A DNA stretch of 11,204 nucleotides from Verrucomicrobiales bacterium (GTDB lineage Bacteria > Verrucomicrobiota > Verrucomicrobiia > Verrucomicrobiales > DEV007), in NCBI GenBank assembly GCA_007123695.1, contig SLGN01000187.1:1-11204 (forward strand). The letters are read 5' to 3'. Below, piece after piece: positions 6,192-11,204 of this stretch. Each line of letters opens with the position of its first letter. The first letter of the stretch is position 1. The position numbers were made by a program, and so were the translations under genes. The notes under the pieces are model-generated. The model worked only from the letters and a program-made list of their open reading frames with translations, ran no database searches and was not told the origin of the DNA.

Positions 6192-6884
6192 TCACTCGAC
6201 CCAGGAACGCTCCGACCCGATGTCGGCGGTGAGGGGATGGAACTCGATTTCGAAAAAGGATCCCTCCGCCTCGGCGCGGAAGCGCATCGGCTCGCACATG
6301 CCCGAGGGCTGGAAGATCCAACGCCGGAACTCCCCGCCCAGCAGCGGCACCCACTCGGTGTCGTTCCAGAACCTCAGGCTCGGACGCAGTCCGGGCGGAA
6401 ACTCGTATTCCTCGAAAAAGCGCAGGCCGTCGCGGACAAGCTCCTCGCGGGGGTCGGGCTCGGTCGCGGGCGCTTCCTCCATTCCCCGTCGCCGCGCCGC
6501 CTCGACGAGGGCATCGCGCCGCTCCGCCTCGGCGAGGGCGAGCCGGATTTCCCCCGCCTCCTCCAGTCCGCCGTAGGGCCGCAGGAATCGAGACGCGCGG
6601 AAGCCGTTGCCGTCGAGCACGATCTGGTAGGGACGCCCCTCGGCCATGGCCCGTCCCCGGACCTCGCGGGCCAGTAAGGCGAGCCGGTTCACGGGCTCGC
6701 GGGCGATGCGCTCGCGCTGCACGCTCTCGATCGCGGGCACCGCGAGCCCGGCGAGAATGGCAACGACCGAGATCGCGATGATGATCTCGACCAAGGTGAA
6801 GGCGGCGGCGCCTCGGGAGACCCTACCAGTTCCCGATGTCGTCGTCGCTCTCCACTCCGTCTTCGCCGAGGGAAAAGAGGTCAT
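6192..6884 (-). CDS. gspH: Type II secretion minor pseudopilin GspH-like, with charged insert
   Basis: The 230-residue protein carries the prepilin segment AAAFTLVEIIIAISVVAILA (26-45). Phe29 at +1 and Glu33 at +5 are canonical, but Ala28 rather than Gly precedes the cleavage site. GspH-type features follow: an alpha helix rich in Arg, then RGRAMAEGRPYQIVLDGNGF (76-95), and a C-terminal beta region with RRWIFQPSGMCEP (187-199). Between them, about 107-148 is a highly charged Glu/Ala/Arg helical stretch that I do not recognise from standard GspH. Usual length is about 150-190 residues, so the protein is long. The ATG at 6884 is the only reasonable start: there is no other ATG, GTG or TTG before the prepilin motif. 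It therefore overlaps gspG by 62 nt. The assignment rests on the motif and on its place between gspG and gspI. Confidence 0.82.
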   Translation of the reverse strand: MTSFPSAKTEWRATTTSGTGRVSRGAAAFTLVEIIIAISVVAILAGLAVPAIESVQRERIAREPVNRLALLAREVRGRAMAEGRPYQIVLDGNGFRASRFLRPYGGLEEAGEIRLALAEAERRDALVEAARRRGMEEAPATEPDPREELVRDGLRFFEEYEFPPGLRPSLRFWNDTEWVPLLGGEFRRWIFQPSGMCEPMRFRAEAEGSFFEIEFHPLTADIGSERSWVE

Positions 6885-7260
6885 ATTTCTTCGAACTTTT
6901 CTGGGCCGGGTAGCGATACTGGTACTCGTTGCCCCAGGGATCCTTCATCGGCTTCTCCAGATAGGCCCGCCAGCGCTCCGGCTGGGGTTCGCCGGTGGGC
7001 CGCTCGACGAGAGCCTGCAGACCCTGCTCCTGCGTCGGGGGCTTGAAGTAGTTGTTCCGCTCGTAGGCCTTCAACGCCAGGTCGAGAGTGTTCAGGTCGC
7101 TCTCGACCCGCTGGACCTTGGCATCGTCGATGAAGCCGACGATCAGGTAGATGCCCGAGGCGGAGAGGATCCCGACGATGGTGATCACGATGACCAGCTC
7201 GACGAGGGTGAAGGCGGATCGCCGCCGGACTGCGGACGAAGGAATGGGATGGGATTTCAT
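6823..7260 (-). CDS. gspG: Type II secretion major pseudopilin GspG
   Basis: GspG polymerises into the periplasmic pseudopilus that acts as a piston in type II secretion. The 145-residue protein has leader residues 1-16, then FTLVELVIVITIVGIL (17-32), with Phe at +1 and Glu21 at +5. Ala16, not Gly, sits at -1. The C-terminal half is diagnostic: KPMKDPWGNEYQYRYP (103-118), then YDLFSLGEDG (126-135) and ESDDDIGNW (137-145), matching the family calcium-binding and DIxNW ending. The ATG at 7260 gives the standard-size protein; the longer open frame upstream runs through gspF in another frame. The gene begins 38 bp after the gspF stop with no clear SD sequence and overlaps gspH at its 3' end. Confidence 0.96.
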   Translation of the reverse strand: MKSHPIPSSAVRRRSAFTLVELVIVITIVGILSASGIYLIVGFIDDAKVQRVESDLNTLDLALKAYERNNYFKPPTQEQGLQALVERPTGEPQPERWRAYLEKPMKDPWGNEYQYRYPAQKSSKKYDLFSLGEDGVESDDDIGNW

Positions 7261-7298
7261 CGCTTTGGGGATGGTTGGTCTGGGAAAAACAGGGGGCT

Positions 7299-8534
7299 TC
7301 AGCGCCCGCGGATGCCGGACATCGATCCGAAGATCGTGGTGATCATGCAGTAGGCGACCACGCCGACGATGGCCGCGACGAAGACGAGCATCACGGTGGG
7401 GACGACCGTCGTCAATCGCGCGATGCGGATGTCGAGATCCTCGTCGTACTTCGCCGCCGCCTTGGAGAAGGCCTTGCCCAGTTCGCCGGTCTGCTCGCCG
7501 ATGGCGACGCGGTCGACGAGCTGCTCGGGGAAGGATCCCGCCTTGGCCATGGCCCGCGCCAGGCTGGCGCCTTCGCCGACGTCGGCGACGACGGATTCGA
7601 GACGCTGCCGGATGTAGCGGTTCGGAGTCCCCCGGGTCACGAGCCGCAGGCTGTTGAGCAAAGGCACGCCATTGTTGACGAGGTTCGAGAGAGTGTGGCA
7701 GAACTGGGCGTAGAACCGGCCGAGAATGACGGGACCGAAAGCGGGCAGCCGCATCTTGTAGCCATCCCACCATTCCCGCCCGCCGGGCGTCGCGATCGCC
7801 GCGCGGAAAAGCGTCGCCGATCCCACCGCGAGGGCCAGCAGCAGCCACCACCACGCCGACATGAACTCAGTGAAGCGGATGAGCAGATCGGTCAGGAGCG
7901 GCAGATCCTGGCCCGTCTTCGTCATCATCTCGCTGAGGGAGGGCATCAGCACGGTGCTGAACACGAAGAGCAGCACGACGCAGGCCAGCATCACCGTCAG
8001 CGGGTAGATCATCGCGCCGGCGGTGCGGCGCTGCAGGTTGTGGAGCTGCTTCAAGTTCACGACGAGGCGCCGGAGGATCTCCGGCAGAGACCCGCTCGCT
8101 TCCCCGGCGGCGACGAGGCTGGCGAAAAGCTCGTCGAAGGAAGGCGAGGCGACGGCGAGGGCCTTGGAGAAGCGCGTGCCCTCCCGGATCTCCTCGCGCA
8201 GGCAGCCCGCGACCTCGCGGATGGACTTGTTGGCCTGGCGCTCGTGCAGGATCTTGAGCGCCCGCTCCAGATTCATCCCCGCGTCGAGCAGGTCGGCGAG
8301 CTCCTCGGTGAAGAGGACGACTTCGGGACGCTTCAGGCGGGTCCCCCGCTTCGCCTTCGACGAAGCCGCCGATTTCCCGGTTGGCGAAGCCGTCGCAGCG
8401 GCGGCATCGACCAGGATGGGAGTCAGCGACTTCGACTCCAGCTCCCGGTAGACCTCCGTCTTGTTGCGCACCACGAGGCTCCCCGACACTCTCGCGCCGT
8501 TGGGATCGATGGCCGTGTAGCTGAAAGCGGGCAT
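7299..8534 (-). CDS. gspF: Type II secretion inner-membrane platform protein GspF
   Basis: GspF is the polytopic inner-membrane protein that couples the cytoplasmic ATPase GspE to pseudopilus assembly. The 411-residue protein begins MPAFSYTAID, the usual GspF opening, and has two repeated T2SSF domains (about 74-198 and 277-399). These carry the paired motifs GEASGSLPEIL (144-154) and GEQTGELGKAF (346-356). Three hydrophobic membrane segments lie at about 174-198, 226-248 and 376-402. A Lys/Ser/Ala-rich linker at 45-70 separates the N-terminal region. The ATG at 8534 was preferred to one 24 codons upstream because it matches the family start and length. This is the first gene of the cassette, preceded by a 490-bp intergenic region that probably holds its promoter. 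No gspE or gspD precedes it, unlike the common gspC-to-O order. Confidence 0.95.
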   Translation of the reverse strand: MPAFSYTAIDPNGARVSGSLVVRNKTEVYRELESKSLTPILVDAAAATASPTGKSAASSKAKRGTRLKRPEVVLFTEELADLLDAGMNLERALKILHERQANKSIREVAGCLREEIREGTRFSKALAVASPSFDELFASLVAAGEASGSLPEILRRLVVNLKQLHNLQRRTAGAMIYPLTVMLACVVLLFVFSTVLMPSLSEMMTKTGQDLPLLTDLLIRFTEFMSAWWWLLLALAVGSATLFRAAIATPGGREWWDGYKMRLPAFGPVILGRFYAQFCHTLSNLVNNGVPLLNSLRLVTRGTPNRYIRQRLESVVADVGEGASLARAMAKAGSFPEQLVDRVAIGEQTGELGKAFSKAAAKYDEDLDIRIARLTTVVPTVMLVFVAAIVGVVAYCMITTIFGSMSGIRGR

Positions 8535-8672
8535 GGCAGAGAAGAGTCCGGGATCCGGGAATCTGGAAAACCCCGGAACCCATCCAAGGTTCCGCAAGGA
8601 TTTCACAAGAATCCGCCCAAGGTCAAGCCAACAGCCCCCGCAATCCTCCCCGACAGCAATATTAGCAAGGCT

Positions 8673-8700
8673 CTTAATTGTGATTCCTTAATTGTGATTC
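8673..8700. repeat. Perfect 14-bp tandem repeat, two copies
   Basis: CTTAATTGTGATTC occurs twice without a gap (8673-8686 and 8687-8700). It lies in the first unit of the larger duplication, about 140 bp upstream of the gspF start. The second unit has no equivalent doubling, so the tandem is a later, local event. It could hold paired protein-binding sites or be simple slippage. Confidence 0.9.
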
Positions 8701-8784
8701 ATCCAAGAAACTTATAACCATAAAGAAAAGATCAACTCGCGAGGGATTCACGGGTCGAGCAAAGCTCACTACCACTGCAATGAA

Positions 8785-8796
8785 CGGCTCGAGCCG
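8785..8796. promoter_or_regulatory. 12-bp perfect palindrome
   Basis: CGGCTCGAGCCG reads the same on both strands. It sits between the two units of the duplicated intergenic DNA. A dimeric regulator could bind here, but GC-rich palindromes of this length also occur by chance, so a regulatory role is only a suggestion. Confidence 0.25.
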
Positions 8797-8811
8797 AGCT
8801 GCCAACAGCAG

Positions 8812-8827
8812 TTAACAAGGCTGTTAA
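8812..8827. promoter_or_regulatory. Operator-like inverted repeat TTAACA-AGGC-TGTTAA
   Basis: Perfect 6-bp arms flank a 4-bp spacer within AT-rich DNA, about 280 bp upstream of gspF. The corresponding site in the first duplication unit (8662-8677) has lost the symmetry. The shape fits a dimeric regulator site, but no regulator gene is nearby to support it. Confidence 0.3.
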
Positions 8828-8969
8828 TTTGTTAATTCATATTTCAATATTCTGGTGGATCATTCGAAGGGTATGACGAAAAGATCGGATTCTGAGGATT
8901 TGCGCCACCCTTTACCACTGCGATGAGTCGCCCTCTGATCCGGGAGAGGGGGACTTTTTCCGGGCGGGT

Positions 8970-9006
8970 CGGGAAGCAGCTGAGGAGGCGGGAAGCAGCT
9001 GAGGAG
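8970..9006. repeat. 18-bp tandem repeat just after the sulfatase stop
   Basis: CGGGAAGCAGCTGAGGAG occurs perfectly at 8970-8987 and 8989-9006, a 19-bp period. It lies 18 bp beyond the sulfatase stop codon (9025) in the likely 3' untranslated region. Each copy contains the palindrome CAGCTG. I see no stable terminator hairpin built from it; it may be a replication-slippage duplication. Confidence 0.9.
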
Positions 9007-9024
9007 TCGAAGTGTTGCCGGAAT

Positions 9025-10524
9025 CTACCCCCGGCCATCCCACCACTCGTCGAGCAGGGCACGGAGTTGCTTGATTTTCTCCTGTTGTCCGGGCTGGTCG
9101 GCGAGGTTGGTTGTCTCCGCCGGGTCGTTCGCTACGTCGTAGAGGGCTTCCCCGGCGAGGTAGTCGCCCCAGGGCTTTTCTCCATGGGCGACGATGAGCT
9201 TGTAGTCTCCCTTTCTCACGAAGCGATAGGCGATGTCGCGGGAGGGATCGCCGAGAACGCTGGCGTCGCCGGGGTAGATCTCGCCGAAGACGGCGCGTTC
9301 GTCGTGTTCCGCACGGCCCGAATCGGAGCGGTCGAGCAAGTCGCGGCCGGGCATGCCGGAGCGGGTCTCGGCGGGCAGCCCGGCGGCGGCGAGAAGGGTC
9401 GGCACGATGTCGACGCTGCTGACGAGTTCCGGGTGGGTGGCGGGTTCGACCTTTCCGTCCCAACGCACCAGGATGGGACTGCGCACGCCTTCGTCGAAGG
9501 GGGCCCGCTTGCTGGTCCGGGTGTGCGCGAACTCCTCCGGCCGAGCTCTCTCGGGCTTGCGGGACGGCGCCCAGCCGTTGTCGGAGACGAGGACGAAGAC
9601 GGTGTTGGCGGCGTCGCTCTCGCTTTCGACGAAATCGACGAGCTGTCCGACGGTTTCGTCGAATTGCGCGATGGCCGCGAAATAGGGAAGTTCATGTTCG
9701 GCCACGCCGGGACGGGCGGCGGCGAGCTCGTAGAAGCGCTCGGGCGAGTCGTGCGGCTGATGCGGCAGATAGGGAGCGTACCAGACGAGCCAAGGCGTAC
9801 CCTCGGCCTCGCATTCGCGGACGAAGGACTCGATTGGCTCCATCGTCTCGCGTCCGATGGCGAGTCCGTGGTCGCCGTTCCCATGGGCGGCGAGCTCGCC
9901 GCTGGCAAGCTTGCGGATGCCTCCGTAGGTCTGGGTGGGCGGAGGCGCGGTGAACGTCGTCATGCCCTCGGTGAATCCGCCGTTGCTCCAATGCCCTTCC
10001 CAGAACTTGCCGGTCTGGAGGCTGCGGTAGCCCACGGTGGCGAGAAGCCCGGACAGGGTGGGCACCCGCCGGACCAGTTCGAATTCGGCCGATCTCGTCG
10101 CGACGTATTCCTCGACCGACTCCATGCGGTTGAAGGCGGAGTTCCCCGGCGGTCCGTGGTTGAAATGCACGAGATGCTGGTGGGGGAAGAGCCCGGTGAG
10201 CAAGGTCACGAGAGAGGGCCGACATACGCTGGTCGGCAGGTAGCCGTTGGGAAAACGGGCCGACTGCCCGGCGAGGCGGTCGATGTGGGGAGTGTGGACC
10301 CGCTCGTTCCCCATGAAGCCGAAGTCGCTCCAGGTCTGGTCGTCGCTGATGATGTAGACGATGTTGGGCCGCTCGGAGGCGGGGACCGGGCTGTCCGGAC
10401 AGAAAAGGGCCGCAGCGGCGAGGAGCGGAGTCCACCATGCGCGGCGGGCGTGGCCGACACGGCCGAAGCGGTTTCGGCGGTGCCGGTTCGGAGGATTTGT
10501 CGGGGCAGTTGCTTCGCAGATCAT
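9025..10524 (-). CDS. Secreted sulfatase (alkaline phosphatase superfamily) with CxPSL motif
   Basis: The 499-residue protein is an exported sulfatase. A long basic N-region is followed by a hydrophobic core (WWTPLLAAAALF, 30-41) and likely cleavage near 50. The mature protein opens RPNIVYIISDDQTWSDFG (52-69), in which Asp61 and Asp62 should bind the metal. SVCRPSLVTLLTG (99-111) holds Cys101, the residue normally converted to formylglycine, but Leu105 replaces the Arg of the canonical C-x-P-S-R. TGKFWEGHW (171-179), the HQPH segment (255-258), SDNGW (314-318) and Lys339 supply further active-site positions. The C-terminal subdomain ends in YDVANDPAETTNLAD, typical of these enzymes. Such proteins remove sulfate esters from polysaccharides; the substrate is not identifiable. 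No formylglycine-generating or anaerobic maturase gene is present. The gene upstream ends 67 bp away on the same strand. Confidence 0.93.
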   Translation of the reverse strand: MICEATAPTNPPNRHRRNRFGRVGHARRAWWTPLLAAAALFCPDSPVPASERPNIVYIISDDQTWSDFGFMGNERVHTPHIDRLAGQSARFPNGYLPTSVCRPSLVTLLTGLFPHQHLVHFNHGPPGNSAFNRMESVEEYVATRSAEFELVRRVPTLSGLLATVGYRSLQTGKFWEGHWSNGGFTEGMTTFTAPPPTQTYGGIRKLASGELAAHGNGDHGLAIGRETMEPIESFVRECEAEGTPWLVWYAPYLPHQPHDSPERFYELAAARPGVAEHELPYFAAIAQFDETVGQLVDFVESESDAANTVFVLVSDNGWAPSRKPERARPEEFAHTRTSKRAPFDEGVRSPILVRWDGKVEPATHPELVSSVDIVPTLLAAAGLPAETRSGMPGRDLLDRSDSGRAEHDERAVFGEIYPGDASVLGDPSRDIAYRFVRKGDYKLIVAHGEKPWGDYLAGEALYDVANDPAETTNLADQPGQQEKIKQLRALLDEWWDGRG

Positions 10525-10591
10525 GGTGCTTCGATTTGTCGTTGAACGGTTCGCCTTTGCGCCCCTGTACAGTTTCCGAAGGCGGCCTCAT

Positions 10592-11204
10592 TCATTCGGG
10601 GATTCGGTTCAGCGTGTACCAGGCATTGGGGGACTCGAGTTCGCGCCCGGTGGCGGACCGGAGCCCCGCGACGCTCAGCTCGTGGACGTGGAGAGTCTCC
10701 CGCCCGGCGACGGCGAGGTGGACGGTGAGCCCGTCGGGCGAAACTCCGGCGACCGAGGTTTCCAAAACCGTGGTATCGATCTCCTCGCCGCCGTAGGCCG
10801 AGGAGTAGTGGTAGGTGAACCGGCTCACGCCAAAGGCCCCGTCGAGCGTTGCCGCATCGACCGGCTCGGTGAAGACGAGGTCGAAGCCCCCGGCCGTGGC
10901 CCGCATCTCGCGGATCGCGAAAGGTGCCGCGTCCGTGAAGCGCACCCGGGAGAGACCGTAGGAGCGGTTCCCCAGCGAGGACCAACCGCGGTTGGTCATG
11001 CCGACAAAGAGCGAGCCGTCGGGAGCGAAGGCAAGGCGCACCACGGCGGCGGGAAAGCCGTCGAGGAAGGGGAAGCACGCGCCCTGGTATTCGCCGCCGA
11101 CCTTTTCGAGAAAGACGCGGCTGATGGCGGAGTTGGTGAACTCGCCCACGAGCAGCTGCCCGTCGTAGGGACCGAAGGCGCCGTCTTGGTCGATGAGCTG
11201 CACG
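10592..11204 (-). CDS. C-terminal part of a large secreted PVC-type protein (truncated by window edge)
   Basis: Only the last 204 codons are in the window; the reading frame continues past the right edge. The visible part begins in what looks like a beta-propeller or NHL-like region, with FGPYDGQLLVGEFTN and YQGACFPF, then RLAFAPDGSLFVGMTNRGW. It ends in a beta-sandwich-like module with GFDLVFTEPVD, a THVHEL-like segment (LHVHELSV) and the terminal AWYTLNRIPE. I recognise this ending from large secreted proteins of Verrucomicrobia and Planctomycetes, many of which also carry PQQ-dehydrogenase-like propellers and cytochrome c (CxxCH) domains. Those domains are not visible here, so a redox role is inference. 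The sulfatase gene follows 67 bp downstream on the same strand and may share a transcript. Confidence 0.75.
   Translation of the reverse strand, partial: VQLIDQDGAFGPYDGQLLVGEFTNSAISRVFLEKVGGEYQGACFPFLDGFPAAVVRLAFAPDGSLFVGMTNRGWSSLGNRSYGLSRVRFTDAAPFAIREMRATAGGFDLVFTEPVDAATLDGAFGVSRFTYHYSSAYGGEEIDTTVLETSVAGVSPDGLTVHLAVAGRETLHVHELSVAGLRSATGRELESPNAWYTLNRIPE

Larger units (their letters stand above)
8653..8926. repeat. Diverged direct duplication of about 150 bp, two units
   Basis: Several short matches occur in the same order in two neighbouring segments. ACAGCA with TTAGCAAGGCTCTTAATT (8653-8679) matches ACAGCA with TTAACAAGGCTGTTAATT (8805-8829; 16 of 18 in the longer part). GAAAAGATC at 8725-8733 recurs at 8878-8886. 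GAGGGATT (8741-8748) corresponds to GAGGATT (8894-8900). TACCACTGCAATGA (8770-8783) matches TACCACTGCGATGA (8913-8926; 13 of 14). The offsets are 143-153 bp, so the segments look like an old tandem duplication with indels. The individual matches are seen directly; the common origin is inferred. Confidence 0.55.
8535..9024. other. 490-bp AT-richer intergenic region with repeats
   Basis: This non-coding stretch lies between the end of the sulfatase gene and the start of gspF, both on the minus strand. It is clearly richer in A and T (especially about 8640-8890) than the coding DNA around it and contains a diverged ~150-bp duplication, a 14-bp tandem, an 18-bp tandem and short palindromes, each listed separately. 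A minus-strand TAATAT (8664-8659) resembles a -10 box, but I cannot pair it with a convincing -35 box. The gspF promoter is probably here by position. I see no clear rho-independent terminator for the sulfatase gene, and the short open frames in the region have no recognisable product. Confidence 0.75.

Noticed and set aside
7285..7307. Possible terminator between gspF and gspG (minus-strand GGGC-6 nt-GCCC followed by a T run)
   Set aside because: The stem is only 4 bp and begins inside the gspF coding end. It is too weak to call, though it could be a minor processing hairpin.
7275..8717. 480-codon plus-strand frame opposite gspF
   Set aside because: It is rich in Arg, Glu, His and Asp with no domain, as is typical of antisense frames in high-GC DNA.
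8844..9062. Small 72-codon minus-strand gene in the intergenic region
   Set aside because: It overlaps the sulfatase end and the 18-bp tandem, has no recognisable features, and lacks a ribosome binding site.
8923..10545. 540-codon open frame on the plus strand opposite the sulfatase gene
   Set aside because: It is the antisense shadow of a GC-rich gene. The minus-strand product has clear sulfatase motifs; the plus-strand translation has none.

Overview
The window is GC-rich, densely coded chromosomal DNA. It most likely comes from the PVC superphylum, probably Verrucomicrobiota. The clues are a secreted SGNH-like hydrolase of the DUF4886 type, a Tat-exported sugar isomerase/epimerase-like protein, a secreted sulfatase, and the C-terminus of a large secreted protein of the kind abundant in Verrucomicrobia and Planctomycetes. 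The phylum is inferred from gene content; there is no rRNA or other direct marker. Few starts have a good Shine-Dalgarno (SD) sequence; gspK is the clear exception. No tRNA, rRNA, CRISPR array or transposase gene is visible.

Layout. Positions 1-76 are non-coding, with small imperfect repeats. Three plus-strand genes follow: the secreted SGNH-like hydrolase (77-1042), the Tat-signal xylose-isomerase-like TIM-barrel protein (1128-2051), and a solitary beta-class DNA methyltransferase with an N-terminal AT-hook (2128-3090). Everything else is on the minus strand. Read from right to left (the direction of transcription), it runs: the C-terminal part of a large secreted protein (10592-11204, cut by the window edge), a sulfatase (9025-10524), a 490-bp AT-richer repeat-bearing intergenic region (8535-9024), then gspF, gspG, gspH, gspI, gspJ, gspK and trmD (8534 down to 3107).

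The core is a compact type II secretion cassette. It holds the inner-membrane platform protein GspF, the major pseudopilin GspG and the four minor pseudopilins H, I, J and K. The genes overlap or nearly abut (62-nt overlap G/H, 8-nt gap H/I, 4-nt ATGA overlaps I/J and J/K), which implies one transcript with translational coupling. No secretin (GspD), ATPase (GspE), GspC/L/M or prepilin peptidase (GspO) gene is present, so the rest of the machine must lie elsewhere. The housekeeping tRNA methyltransferase gene trmD follows 40 bp after gspK and probably shares the transcript.

Functionally, the flanking genes encode exported degradative enzymes (hydrolase, isomerase-like protein, sulfatase, large secreted protein), as expected of a polysaccharide-degrading bacterium. 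The secretion cassette could help export such enzymes, but nothing in the sequence links them directly. The less ordinary points are the roughly 100-residue Gly/Pro tail on GspJ, whose last codons double as the ribosome binding site of gspK; non-canonical prepilin residues in GspI, GspG and GspH; a charged helical insert in GspH; the AT-hook methyltransferase without a restriction partner; a CxPSL rather than CxPSR sulfatase motif; and a diverged ~150-bp tandem duplication upstream of gspF. I see no clearly new multi-gene system.
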